Assembly (NCBI GenBank): GCA_032718475.1
Contig: JAUCBJ010004968.1
Coordinates: forward strand, 1-53,820
From: Nemertoderma westbladi
Lineage: Eukaryota > Xenacoelomorpha > Nemertodermatida > Nemertodermatidae
Direction: 5' to 3'
Length of the DNA stretch: 53,820 nucleotides
Part shown: piece after piece, positions 1-11,614 of the stretch
How positions within the stretch are numbered: the stretch's first letter is position 1
Layout of the letters: every line of letters starts with the position of its first letter
Position numbers and translations under genes: made by a program
The notes under the pieces: model-generated
Database searches by the model: none
Seen by the model: only the letters and a program-made list of their open reading frames with translations
What the model was told of the DNA's origin: nothing

Positions 1-55
1 AGTTAGGGCGTATTTGAATGCCAATTATTATCAATATTATAACATTCGTTTTGCG

Positions 56-150
56 AGGTCGGCAAAAAAGGCAAAGTTTTGCGAAATCGGCAATAAAGTC
101 CAGTTGTGATCGAACTGGTGACCTCCGGGTTGGAAGTCTGTCGCTCTAAG
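56..150 (-). mobile_element. SINE-1 head fragment (tRNA-derived)
   Basis: The reverse complement carries GGAGGTCACCAGTTCGATC, whose AGTTCGATC part resembles a pol III B box. The same block occurs at 29,460-29,490 (+) and, more diverged, at 22,380-22,410 (-). Downstream on the minus strand a degenerate match to the next SINE segment (CCGA...GCAAAA) continues to about position 56. No A box or LINE-derived tail is visible, so this is a truncated copy. Confidence 0.6.
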
Positions 151-314
151 TGCAAGAACAAAAAAATGAAGTCGAAAGGAAGCTGTTATTCGTTATTGGC
201 CATATACCAAAGAATGATGCAGAATTTTAGACTCATCTTGGAAAAAGTTTCGTTCACTGTTATCCCAAGTATGAACGAACTGTTTTCTATTTTTAAATCA
301 TAACCTAGTGGAAA

Positions 315-345
315 GGGGGGCGGGGGGGGGGGGGGGGGGGTGGGG
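315..345 (+). repeat. Poly-G tract (G6-C-G19-T-G4)
   Basis: A G6 run, one C, a G19 run (322-340), T and G4. It can form G-quadruplexes and is one of six long G/C homopolymers in the window. Tract length is the least reliable part of the assembly here. Confidence 0.95.
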
Positions 346-1011
346 TGATGTTCATAAACAGCATAATGAGATAAAATAATTTATATAAGATGGAAGGAAG
401 GTGAGATCGCATAAACAATAAAGAAGTGAATTTTGTAATGCCTTGAGGAGGAAAATTGTGAAACAATCAAGGATCGTATCTTCAGAACCATATCCAAAGG
501 ATTAGTAATTCAGAGGCTTGTATGAATGTATGTGAGAGACACCCTTGGTGTTTATTGATTATTACCACATGTATTGTATATTAGTTATACTTATTCGGGA
601 TTAGAATATAAACAGTACAGTACATATTGTATGAGTAAATTGGTTGGCTAATTATATGTATTAGCTGAGTTTGGGGCATTTGACTCATGAATAAAAGTAT
701 TAATTAATTATAATTCAATCTCACATGGACAACAGATTAAAATAAATGTATGCTATGTTTGGTACGTACTACAGGAATAAATACAGTAAAAATGCACTCC
801 AATTCATGCAATCGATATTCATTTGACTAATTTTGTCTGTAATTTGGAGAAAACCCCATAAATAGTTACCTCCTTGGTAAGTAAAACATGTTGCTAAAGA
901 GAAATACACCTGAAATTATAAATGATCCGCATAATATTTTTGATAGGATTTTGGAGAGTTAACTCAAGGTAATATAGAATCAAAATGAGTGCACTTCACT
1001 GCGACCTGCAT
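346..1011. other. No gene seen (346-1011)
   Basis: AT-rich sequence with stops in all frames. I see no repeat structure, promoter or RNA gene. It ends where LINE-A copy 1 begins. Confidence 0.6.
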
Positions 1012-1818
1012 CTGGCAGCAGGGGTACATCAGCTGCATAGCCAGTGGTGGGTCATTTGCATCAGAGGGCCGTCTGATGCATCATCATGATGGGCCCCATT
1101 ATCTGACTCCACTGCGACACCCACCCTGTGGAATGGAAAACCAGGGTGTGGTATTTTCCCCGAGGGCTGACTCGGCAAAAAAGCACCCCCCAACCCCCAC
1201 TATGGATTATATTAGTAACGCGGAGTCCTGGCCAGTAGAGGCCAGTGGAATTTCCGGGCAAAACTAGCCTCACAGGCGTCAGTTATCTCATCACCTGTCC
1301 TGTCCCACCCCCTACTGGAGAGAGAGAAGCCAACAATTCTTTGAGTCCCTTTCCTGATGACCTTTCTGGCCCAAACCCTAGGTCACCAGGGAGGCCAGAT
1401 TGTGAGGGGGAGAGGGATTCTGGAGTTGGAGGCTACTCTCATGTTCCACCCCGACCAACAAAGCCATTGGTGAATCTGAGGCAAGTCACTAGACTAGCCT
1501 CAGTTAACACCCTAACACTCGGGTTCCCAATGCGACAAATTGAGCTGACTGCCTTGGTAGATAAGCTTCCCCTTAGCGCAGTGAGTGTATTCAAGAGCAC
1601 CGAATGCGGACATGACAGACTGATCAGATGCTGGTTAAAGAAATGGGGCGGTTGGCGACTTGCCCTCGCATAATCAGATGATAGTAGCATAATGGTAGAA
1701 TTGGTCTATTGATGATGCACATGCAGCATTGGACAAAATAGACGAAATCTCTAACCGCATCATCCATTATGCCACTTCTCATGTTCTGAAGACTGGCTAA
1801 GAAGTTCCTTAACCCTAT
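1012..1818 (+). mobile_element. LINE-A copy 1: 5' end and endonuclease N-terminus, broken
   Basis: This is a fragment of an APE-class non-LTR retrotransposon also present at 11,615-14,246 (-) and 44,637-46,003 (-). A ~190-bp 5' UTR precedes ATG at 1202 (MDYISNAE...). The frame shifts near 1267 and continues to 1673 through the proline-rich linker (SPFPDDLSGPNP) and the endonuclease start (RLASVNTLTLG). The EH of the QEHR catalytic motif seen in copy 3 is degraded (STEC). Homology continues out of frame through AALDKID... to about 1818 and then stops, so the copy keeps its 5' end and lacks all of RT. The 5' boundary is inferred from copy 2, which begins at the same TGGCAG. Confidence 0.8.
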
Positions 1819-1848
1819 TAGTACCGGGCTATAAAATGTACAAATACC

Positions 1849-1862
1849 GGGGGGGGGGGGGG
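1849..1862 (+). repeat. Poly-G tract (G14)
   Basis: An uninterrupted G14 run 30 bp downstream of the LINE-A copy 1 break. It is followed by GTCATATTG and the AT-rich lead-in to the 163-bp array. Confidence 0.9.
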
Positions 1863-2329
1863 TCATATTGACCCCCACCCTCTAAAATCTACAAATTTTT
1901 ACGAAAACGTCTGATTTTTTGTTTGTACGTAGGTATCACTAGTCAGGATCCGACCGAAAAAAAAAATTTTCAAAAAATGTACTGGGGTGGTTATATTGCA
2001 GCACCAAAATTACAAGTAGTGCACAATTTTCAGAAAATTTGAAACTTACATTTTTCGTCTAATTGTTTTTCAATACAGGTTTTCTGGGGCGCAAAAAACA
2101 TTGGAAAATATTTTAAAATGATATGATTACTATAAATGGCTGTTTAGTTCTCTCTGCGTCGGAAAAAAATGAAAAAAACAAGTAACCAGCACTTTTCAGT
2201 TAGAACACAAAATTTTTAATTCACTTATACGATGCTATAAATTCACATTTTCTGGTTTTCTAGGGCGCTGATTCTAATGGAATACATTTCTAAAATGCCC
2301 CATCATTGCTACTTGTATTTTTCGACGTA
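1863..2329. other. No gene seen; diverged lead-in to the 163-bp array
   Basis: AT-rich with many A runs. It holds blocks resembling the array that follows (CAGCACCAAAATTACAAG, and an inverted AACTTACATTTTTCG), suggesting decayed or inverted units. No open frame of note. Confidence 0.45.
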
Positions 2330-2930
2330 ATTTGGCAAATTTTGGTGCTAGGACCAAATTTCGTACCCATCACCAAAAAGTACAAGTTTGCGATGTCCAG
2401 TGCTGTTTTTATTGATTCCATCGGATTCAGGACCCTCATAAACCCGTATAACGCAATAAACAAGATGATACTATCTTCTGATCAATTTTCTTATTTTCCA
2501 AAATTTGGTGCTGGCACAACAATTTTCACCCACCGGCGAAAAATACAAGTTTGAAAACTCTCATGAAAATTTTACTGATTCCATTGAATTCAGAACCCTC
2601 ACAAACCCATATAACGCAAGAAACAAGGTGACACAATCAATTTATATATTTGATGGTTTTCAAAATTTGGTGCTAGCACCACATTTTGCACCCACTTCCG
2701 AAAAATACAAGTTTGAGATGCCTAGATCGAAAATTATATATTCCATTCAATTCAGAATAGCCATAAACCTCTAAAACGCAAGAAATAAATTGTCACAAAC
2801 AATGTTATCAATTGAATGGATTTTCAAAATTTTGTGCTAGCACCAAAATTTGCACCCACCACAGAAAAATACAAGTTTGATACGCTTGGTGCAACTCGTA
2901 TATATTTCATCGAAACCAGAACCCCAAAAA
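2330..2930 (+). repeat. ~163-bp tandem repeat, about 4 diverged copies
   Basis: The landmark TACAAGTTT recurs at 2381, 2544, 2706 and 2870, a period of 162-164 bp. It follows a block of the type TTGGTGCTAGCACCAAA...CACCCAC. Most copies also contain TTCA(G)...CCCTCA(T/C)AAACC. Copies are diverged, so the array is old. The small open frames across it are products of the repeat and not genes. Confidence 0.85.
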
Positions 2931-2934
2931 ACTC

Positions 2935-3235
2935 TTACTTTTTACTTTAACTTTTTACTCTCTATATTTTTCAACACTCGATATTTTTACTCTCTATATT
3001 TTTCAACACTCGATATTTTTACTCTCGATATCTTTCAACACTCGATATTTTTACTCTCGATATTTTTCAACACTCGGTATTTTTACTCTCGATATTTTTA
3101 CCCTCGATATTTTTACTCTCGATATTTTTTGAACTCTCAATATTATCGTTATTTTTCAACACTTGATGTTTTTACTCGCGTTATTTTTACTCTCGATGTT
3201 TTTCATGTCTCGATATTTTTCAATATAACCGATGA
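2935..3235 (+). repeat. 32-bp AT-rich tandem array (CTCGATATTTTT)
   Basis: Units alternate TTTTTCAACACTCGATA and TTTTTACTCTCGATA, a 32-bp unit with a ~16-bp half-unit. The right-hand copies lose the alternation. It follows the 163-bp array directly. The Phe/Tyr/Ser-rich open frame across it is low-complexity. Confidence 0.9.
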
Positions 3236-6200
3236 ATCTATTACTTATATACCGTTTAAATGTTTACTTACTTTATCAGTGTGTCATATTTAGCCTTAGG
3301 AATTTACAATAGGTTTATAACATGTATAAGCTGGACTACGACCGCGTTTATTTTGACTGATTTGCTGGTGTGCGGCATCATTGTTATTAAATCGTTGTCA
3401 ATAAAAATATATGTATATACATATATAAGCCGACTTCAATGCGCAGTTACAATGCAGTAGGCTCATTATAGTAGTAGAATGAAAATTGGTTCGGATGATT
3501 TACGAATTAATTTTCGGTTGCACCCTATTTTTGCTTAAATTGACTGGACTACAGTCAATTTAACTGTGGACTATGTAGCTGCCACTTTCACTCTCTATCA
3601 AATACTCTCACTACCCAACACTTATTCATGACCTGAGAAGGTAGGTTATCATATCAATGTACCAATTACAAAGTTGTAATTGGCTCGGACACAGATCAAA
3701 CAGGGACCTCCTTGCAGTTTGAGGGTGATGAAAGATTAACAACTCCAGAAGGAGTGGATATTGATTAGTTAATTGGCTTTTCCAAGATTCTATAATTTTA
3801 TGCAAATCTGAAATTAGATCAACACATTTGCATTCAGATCAGGTCATGCATTATAGAACAAAGAAGTGCGTAATGCATCCCATCAAGCACCGACTCAGAG
3901 TATGTATGGTTTTTACATTGGGACAGGAAACTCAAGGAATAAGGTCTGACATCAATTGTTAGAGTTAACGCAATAACCCTGTGGATATTGGAACTTTTGG
4001 ATAAATAAATCTTTACGATATTTGACTACCCGATGGAGGGGCTTTCCTAAAAAAAACTAAAGGTTGATTACCCGTCCGCTATTTCAGCAGGGACTTCAAC
4101 AGACTCACGACCTATTTGCAGTGCAGTCCTCCCAGAACTAAAATTCATAAAATACACTGCTACTCGTTTGGCAGACATTAGCCCAGAATAGAACCTTTGA
4201 GGCCGTCCCTGCACCTTCTCGCAGGGCTCACACCCACTATCTCGGGAGTCTGATATGCCAAGGAATACGAATGCAGGATTAAAGACAACACTATGGTGGG
4301 GCTTTTGACTGTTAATGGGTACATTCACAAATATTAATTAAGAATTACTAATTAATTGTGAAAAAAATAGACCTAAAATATAATCATAAAAACACTGGGG
4401 GAAATATAATTGCCCTTTCTATGAACTGGACAGGACCTTGATAACGATAGGAGAGAATTGTTTTGTATAACATTATGTTAAAACATTACACTATATCATT
4501 GTTAGTATGGAACTGACAGTACTTATGATTGCCGACATATAAAGTAATTTTTTTTTACATCAAAAAAAATATATTTGTTCAATCAAAATAACATTTCATA
4601 TTATCCGCCAATAATTGATGTGGTGAACAACCCTACCAGACCACAGTACTACACATTGTGCCATCCCCGCCTCAATTCGTAAACCTAATGCACCTTGAAC
4701 AAAGTGAGGGAATGACTGCCGATTGTAGTACAATAAAAAAGGTGCTCAACCAAAATATCCCGATAAGAAAAAATATTATTTTAAACAGCAATGATCCGAA
4801 ATAAATCTGGTAATCCATAATAGAGTGGAAAGGAAAGTTAAGCCATAAATTCGCTTCCAAAGTCGATCAATTGAACGATCATCATTGATCATTCTTCATT
4901 GAGCGATATTGAACTCAAGACGCACTTTAAAAACCCCTTCCAGAAAACAGCAAAGACAACAACATCTCAGACGACGATGTAATAGAAACCTAGTTATTGT
5001 GAGGTTAAATTAAATAAAGCTGCTTTGGTTTCATTTTGAGAATATCCCTAGCCATCTCAGCCCATTAGTTCCTATAATATTTACAATCTCTAGTTAAAAC
5101 ATACCACATTCTTGAAAGCTTTATTTGATTACAAAAAAAAACTCTTATTTTTTCATCATCATGTTACTGTTTATATGTATATATAATAATAATTAATAAT
5201 AAATAATGATTATTGATCATAATATATATAATCAATACCAAATTACCCCATTGTGCTTTGTGATTATTTATATAAGGTCAACCATTGGCGCAACGAAAAA
5301 GTTATCACTCCCTACTCTAGGATGCATTGATGCACGCACACATGTGTCAAAACGAACCTCTAAACAATGTTAGTTACAAACCGATCCATCTTCCCACCCA
5401 CTCCACTAAGCGATCTATGACCTCACTAGGCTCAGAAACAATGGACTTGTCAGTAGAACATTGGACTAAATTAATTTTCGTAACTGTGCTATGTGAGTCG
5501 TGAGGATAATGGATTTAATGACACTTATTATTATTCCTCGATTTTCATAATATTCTATCTATCAGATAAGTAATACCCACACGATTTATAGCAAGAAGGC
5601 AGGTAAGGGTGGGACATGAATTTGTAAAGGGGGAATGGGATATAAAGGGGTAATATGTTACGGATTAGAATATTTATATTTTTTCAAAATTGCAGCATCG
5701 GAGCATATGCTCCGAGGATGACATGCTTGAGCAATTGACTTCTGCTGTTTGGGATGATGAAGCCGGAAGTTAGGTGAATCATTGTAATCTGTGAATAGTG
5801 AACATTAGTAGCATGGTTTTTTCAACCAGGTTTGTGAATTCCAGGCACTCTTTGAATGAGTATGAGTAATTTGTGCGACTGGGGCTTGTGATTCAGTGAT
5901 GAATGGTAAGAATCGCGACCTACATGTAAAAATGTCTCAAAGGCCATACAATAGAATCAAATACATTTATTCCATAGCTTCAAATAGTAATGATTTAAAT
6001 TTATAATTTTTGTAAAACCATTGGCGACCGTGCCAGTAGTGGTGACCATGCCAGCGGCTCAAATCCATTACACTATGGGAAAGTTATTTAGATATTTTAT
6101 ATAAGTTAACATATTATTGAGCGCACTGACATGTATTATATTTCATTGCTCTGCTCAGAGCCTTGTAACCAAATCATGATACCATTACACATTTTAAAAA

Positions 6201-7037
6201 CCCATTTAGGTACTAGTATTGCACTTATAATTCTCAAGGGATTTTTGCTGAATGGGTATTTAAATGAGCTGTTATGTGTTATGGACGTGATTTACTAACT
6301 TAGACCGTTTTCTATCTAAGTAAAGAGCCTACCTGGTATGGCAGCCTTGGGTGCTTACTCGATTGTCATATTGACTGACTAAAATTCATCACTTTAAACT
6401 TTAATCACTTTACCATTTGGCTAAAGATATCGCGAAATGGTCTAAGTAATTTTGAAAAGAAATCCCTAACCTCCAAAACTTATTTATTATTATTTCCATT
6501 ATTTCCGATAATATTATTTCTGCAGTTTCTGCAGTTGAAATTACCAATAACTGTAACATTTAAAACATCTAGACACTACAAAGTAAAACTGGAAAAAAAC
6601 CACTTAGAAGCAAAAAATAAAAAATTGTAATATATTCTCGTAACTCTTGCTTATTGTTTCGATAGGAATAGCTTGTCACAGTAACCTGTTCTATTCCCCT
6701 AGCGTTATTGTGTGTTACCAGAATTCAGCATGAAATTTGATGCCAGGGGTATCAGAATGAAAATTGTAAATCGATGAATTATTAAATCGCAAACTATCTA
6801 ACAGGTTCAACAGGATCAAAGGTTTCACAGGGTCACAGGTTCCACACAATGATCAAAGCTTCCACAAAATGGGTCAAAGGTTACACAAACATACATTTTA
6901 GTTAAATATTATTGCAAATTTATTTCTTTATTATATATGGCAAGGGTGTATGTATACGGAATTTTAAATCGATCAAGACTTCACTATGGAATTACATAAG
7001 TACATGTGCGATACAAGTAACACACTTCCATCAGTTG
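3236..7037. other. No gene seen (3.2-7.0 kb); small palindromes only
   Basis: Nearly 3.8 kb of AT-rich sequence without a credible gene. Two structures stand out: an inverted repeat at 3537-3561 (10-bp stem AAATTGACTG/CAGTCAATTT, 5-nt loop) and a perfect 18-bp palindrome at 5698-5715 (TCGGAGCATATGCTCCGA). A GC-richer block at 4068-4328 (-) contains GTGGGTGTGAGCCC and could be a decayed SINE, but no A box or second copy was found to support that. Confidence 0.55.
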
Positions 7038-7178
7038 CATATCGTTGGTAGGCCAGTAAAACGTTTACAGTTATAGACCTACTACATATCGTTGGTAGGC
7101 CAGTATAATTTTTACAGTTATAGACCAACTACACATCGTTGGAAGGACAGTTGAAGGTTTACAGACCTTCAACAGACC
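7038..7178 (+). repeat. 3 x 47-bp tandem repeat
   Basis: CA(T/C)ATCGTTGG(T/A)AGG starts at 7038, 7085 and 7132, a period of exactly 47 bp. Units contain TTTACAGTTATAGACC. The third copy is the most diverged. No coding potential. Confidence 0.9.
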
Positions 7179-7452
7179 TTTAATAATTTTATGTATTGTA
7201 GGGTAGATATTGCGAATCTGGAACCCCCACGCCGCCCACCACCTTCACACCCTAGGGCCAGGAGCAATATTATAGAACTCCCCCACCCCGAAACAAATTG
7301 ACTGGGGATTAACCCTTCCTTTGTCTACAACACAAAATCTGGGTGAACACAGGGGTGCGGAGCCCATTAATATGTACCCTTTACTGTATCTAGTTTTCCA
7401 TGCTAAACTGTCTTCCTCATAAATATAAATATAATTCAAGGATTAGTATGCC

Positions 7453-8250
7453 CACTATACAGGTGTAAACGCTACGCCTACACCTATGCCTACGTCTACA
7501 CCTATGCCTACGCCTACATCCTACGCCTACACCTACACGTATGCCTACACTTATGCCTACACCTACGCCTACACCCCAAAGGGACGTAAACGCTACACCT
7601 ATGCCTAGACCTACGCCTATACCTGTATACCTACGCCTACACCTACACCTATACCTGTATATCTACGCCTTCACCTACATCCCAAAGGGGCGTAAACGCC
7701 ACGCCTACACCTACACCTATGCCTAGACCTACGCCTATATCTGTATACCTACGCCTACACCTACACATACGCCTATACATGTATACCTACGCCTACACCT
7801 ACATCCCAAAGGGGCGTAAACGCCACGCCTACACCTACACCTAGGCCTAGACCTACGCCTGTATACCTACGCCTACACCTACACATACGCCTATACCTGT
7901 ATATCTACGCCTACACCTACATCCCAAAGGGGCGTAAACGCCACGCCTACACCTACGCCTACATCTTCACCTACGCTTACACCTACGCCTACACCTATGC
8001 CTACACCTACGCCTACAGCTACACCTATGCCTACACCTACGCCTACACCTACGCCTACACCTACATCTTCACCTACGCCTACACCTACGCCTAGACCTAT
8101 GCCTACACCTACGGCTATGCCTATGCCTAACGCTATAAACGCTACACCTACACCTATGCCTAGACCTACGCCTATACCTGTATACCTACGCCTACACCTA
8201 CACCTACGCCTACGCCTACGCCTACACCTACACCTACACCTACGCATAGG
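7453..8250 (+). repeat. CCTACA/CCTACG hexamer array with ~118-bp higher-order modules
   Basis: About 800 bp of CCTACR hexamers with scattered CCTATG and CCTAGA variants. A module containing CCCAAAGGGGCGTAAACG recurs at about 7574, 7681, 7805 and 7923, so there is a longer period of 107-124 bp over the hexamer. The array begins GGTGTAAACGCTACGCC. The Pro-Thr frames on the plus strand and Val-Gly frames on the minus strand are forced by the repeat. The same repeat occurs reversed at 18,771-19,078. Confidence 0.95.
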
Positions 8251-8529
8251 AATCTGTATAACCTTTGGATGAGTCGAAGAGGCGATGCCTCTGATCCAAT
8301 AGCTGAAAATTGTATAGAATCTAAAAGGTCAACACGTAGACTAAAGATTTTCCTGTCGAAGAACTTGGTTGCTAACTGTCAATGAATTGTCCCAGAATCA
8401 ACGATCTAACCTAACCCAAAAAGATTTTGGAGGAATTTAAATGGACATAAAGACTAAAGAGCAAGAGGTGCCTGAGGAAATGCAGGAAACCCACCGATCA
8501 CATTATGCAACCAAATTCGATGGAGGGCA

Positions 8530-8975
8530 ATTCAATCGTTACGGACTCACATTCATACGCAATTTTCGAAATTAACTGGCCTATTTATTAATAACTTTAC
8601 AATATAAATAACATTTACCGATGGTGGCTGATGGATTTAATGATACATCTTTACTTATTTATAAAAAGAGTTGTATCTCATTTGATTCATGTAAATATAC
8701 TGTGGTACCCGTTACGGTCTCACATGCAAATGGACAAAGAAAAATTATTACCAAATTTTATTTTGACAAATTATTTTGAAATGTTTAACGCCATACGTTA
8801 TAACTTTCACAATGCGAGGTAGATATATCAAATTTTGTAAATTTGTAAGTTAATAGCAGAAACATATGGTGGTAAACCTTATTTATTGAGAAATTGTTCG
8901 TTATGGACTCACAGAAAAAAATGTTAGGACTCACACTTGAAATCGTTATGCACTCTCTTATATTGTATAGATGTC
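8530..8975 (+). repeat. Dispersed repeat with GTTACGGACTCACA motifs, copy 1
   Basis: The segment from about 8799 to 8975 is nearly identical to 30,949-31,120 in the same orientation, starting ATAACTTTCACAATGCGAGG. Variants of GTTACGGACTCACA appear at about 8537, 8709, 8900 and 8925, so the region also holds looser internal repeats. Small frames here are not conserved between copies. Probably a non-autonomous interspersed repeat of unknown class. Confidence 0.75.
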
Positions 8976-10349
8976 GTGTACAGTATATGTCGTTATATAG
9001 AACTCTCCCCATATGAAAATATCTGGCCTCTTTTTAAGAGGCCACTCCAAGTGACCTGTTAGGCCGTATAAAAATATAGTAGGACATGGCGTATGACTGA
9101 CTATTGTGTGTTGTGTGGTATTCTCAATAGCAATATCGGTAAAAATATTTCTACTAAGAAACATATTAAGAAGGCCCCCAATCATGTACTAAGTTCTGGA
9201 ATTATGCGAACATAATAAATGAGGTGTATCAGTGCACCCTGTTTACGTGTGTAACTCAATTTATATACCAGATAATTTTCGACTTGCCTTCGCTAGAATA
9301 CGATTATTTTCTCATAATTTACACAAATTGTGCTCCACTATAATGTGTTATATATTATTATATTGTTAAACATTATGTTACTATTATTTGTCAATAAACA
9401 ACTAACTAACCATGTTGTATTTTGCTTCTATCACCCCCCACCTTACGCACCAATAAAACGCAAAATGTTTCATTTCTTTATGAAGGGGGGGTCCCAATAT
9501 TCAAGGTAGCAACATTCAAGGTCGATTCTTTCAAGGTGATTTTTTCATTTCAAGATTTTATCCATTTCATAAGTCTATTAAATAAATCTTGAAAAAATAA
9601 GGTATAGTAATGTTGATGGATCAATTGTTTAAAATTTTAACAAATATAACCAAGTATAACAAAAAGTGTAGAGTTTCATCGTACCAACCGCTAGGTCCTT
9701 TCATATATAACAACATAATTCCTAACATCATTCAACATCAACATAATTCATAACATCATAAATATATAACAGTATAATTCCATAACCGCATATATATAAA
9801 CAGTCGGTGTTGGTTGCTGTTCAGTAAGAAGTTTCGGACACTTCAAAGAATTCAATATTAGCCCTACTTGTCAGTTTATACAAAATGTATTGCGTTTATA
9901 CTAGGCTTATCATTGCAGGTGGATACCCCTTTTATTAACATACAGTAGTCTAGACATGTGTTATGTTAACAAATAAGTGTTTAGAAATTCGCAGTGATTA
10001 ATCTACAGTATATGTTAGCGGGATGAGGAATAGATATACTTCGACCATCATGTCTGTCTCCTTCATAAATGCTGCGAAAGCTATGGTATGGCAGCATATA
10101 TGTAGCTTCCTAAAGAGTGGTCACGATAGACAACGGTAAGAACCAGATTTAAACCTTCGCACCCATTTATTTAGACAAATCACCTTCTAAACTCACAACG
10201 AATTGTGCAGCTTTTCTCTACATGCTTATAAATTCACTGGTATTAGGAAGAACTGGATGTAAAGGAAGATCATTATCTTTGTTAGTTTCTATCTGATCAG
10301 ACGCAGGTATTAGTGTTGTATTACAGAACAAATTTATATGAAATAATCT
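8976..10349. other. No gene seen (9.0-10.3 kb)
   Basis: AT-rich, with ATTCAAGGT repeated around 9498-9540 and ATAACATCAT-type short repeats at 9700-9790. No convincing frame, splice pair or RNA gene was seen. Confidence 0.55.
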
Positions 10350-10704
10350 CATCTCTTCAGGTTCAGAAGTGATTCTATAGGATCCCTTTGTAAATAATTA
10401 TAATATTCAGATAATCTGTACACCAACGTCCTATGAGGGACAAATCAATATCTATTTTAAATTTGTCCATGAACTCTTCCATCTTATCCACAAATAAGCA
10501 TATATCTAAGAGTTTCTTGTTTGTCCATAATTTAATTTCGGCATGAAGAGATTCTTCCCCTTACCTTATGAAAAAATTCACCACTGGCCAAGCCGCAGGC
10601 AGTACAATGGTTCGGAGAAAACATGGAAAATACGTCATTCGCTATGTACTGTTTAAAATAAGATGAAAAATTTGTTGTTTGTTTAATCCTGGCCTCCTTT
10701 TCAT
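10350..10704 (-). pseudogene. MULE-like transposase, C-terminal part (3' of LINE-B insertion)
   Basis: Read on the minus strand, 10,704 to about 10,350 encodes two frame-shifted stretches. The first contains FKQYIANDVFSMF and ACGLASGEFF. The second contains EESLHAEIKLWTNKKLLD, KMEEFMDKFKID and SLIGR. From recall, this order (basic-aromatic helix, C-G-L-x-x-x-E-F-F, then N/E-S-x-N-x-x-I-K-x-W) matches the C-terminal half of MULE-like transposases common in cnidarians and other invertebrates. The N-terminal half lies at 15,089-15,770 in the same orientation, and LINE-B sits exactly between. It is broken by at least one frameshift. The family assignment is recalled rather than searched. Confidence 0.6.
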
Positions 10705-10714
10705 CCCACAATTC

Positions 10715-11614
10715 ACACTACTACTACTACTAGGTCGAGCGAACTCGGACAGTGGAAATGAGATCCTTCCAGGCTTCCCGATTCTCCATAGTTGTAACAA
10801 TTTCGTTTCTCCCAAGTTCAGTATCCCTTTCAAGTTGATCTATATATGTTATGGCCGGTCGTCCACGACTACGCTTTCCATGAGTTAGTTGCCAGAGAAG
10901 TAGATCTAGTATGACCTCATCTTTACTTCGCCAGCAGCTCGGCGTTTGTCATGTGTTGTCTCCAGCTGATATTTAGGGCTGCCCTTAGTAGTCTTGTGTA
11001 GCAACCATCAATTTGTTGTTCAAGTGATTTAGTCAGTGTCCAGGTCTCACCCCCGTATAAAAATACACTTTCCACTGTAGCTCGAAAGAACTTAGTCTTC
11101 AGGTGCCTGGAGAGATCTGATTTCCAGATGGTATCCATTTTTGATAGAGCTACCCAAGCCTTTGCTTTCCTAACTTCTATGTCCTTTTTGCTACTATCTA
11201 TCAATGATCCTAGGTACTGGAAGTCGTCAACCTTCCTTAGTTGATTATTATCAATGGTTGTCAAGTTTCCATCAACATTAAAGGTCATGAATTCGGTCTT
11301 TGTAGCATTTATATGCAATCCAACCTCCTTAGCAGCCCTCTCGACTTTATTTAGTAGAAGCTGTGCATCTGCTAGCGTATTAGAGAGCAGGGCGATGTCA
11401 TCCGCAAAGTCGGTGTCTGTGACAGTAGTTGCTCTACTACTTCTGCGTTCTTGAAGTGTGAATCCCAGATCTTCACCCTTTGTGGCCATCCTCATTGCGT
11501 AATCCAGCACCCAAGCAGTAATCCAGCAGTAACCCAGCAGTAATGGTGCTAATGTGTCACCTTGCAGTATGCCAGCCAGGATTGAGAAAAACTAAGTTTC
11601 ACCATCTGGTGAGA
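10715..11614 (-). mobile_element. LINE-B 3' part: reverse transcriptase C-half and (TAG)n tail
   Basis: Going down the minus strand, the frame opens with SPDGET, a stop, then GILQGDTLAP (an RT motif), a short ~30-bp duplication, LDYAMRMA, the catalytic FADD box in TDFADDIALLSN, and thumb motifs (KVDDFQYLGSLI, ETWTLTKSLEQQIDG). It ends in a short (TAG)n run at about 10,717-10,733, a typical microsatellite-like 3' tail. RT upstream of GILQGD is missing because a deletion joins this part to LINE-A copy 2. The uninterrupted stretch is 10,923-11,510. Clade: APE-containing non-LTR; RTE-like or a relative is possible but unresolved. Confidence 0.85.

Noticed and set aside
2330-2930. CRISPR-like array
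   Set aside because: Period of 163 bp, diverged units and no short identical repeats with unique spacers; eukaryotic context.
2850-3293. 147-codon Phe/Tyr/Ser-rich open frame
   Set aside because: It follows the 32-bp CTCGATATTTTT array exactly; composition and length come from the repeat.
5698-5780. snoRNA or microRNA precursor around the 18-bp palindrome
   Set aside because: GATGATGA resembles a C box, but no D box or extended stem at a suitable distance.
7891-8272. Pro-Thr and Val-Gly repeat proteins over the hexamer arrays (also 18,710-19,172)
   Set aside because: Hexamer repeats are open in several frames on both strands. No signal peptide, domain or consistent start.
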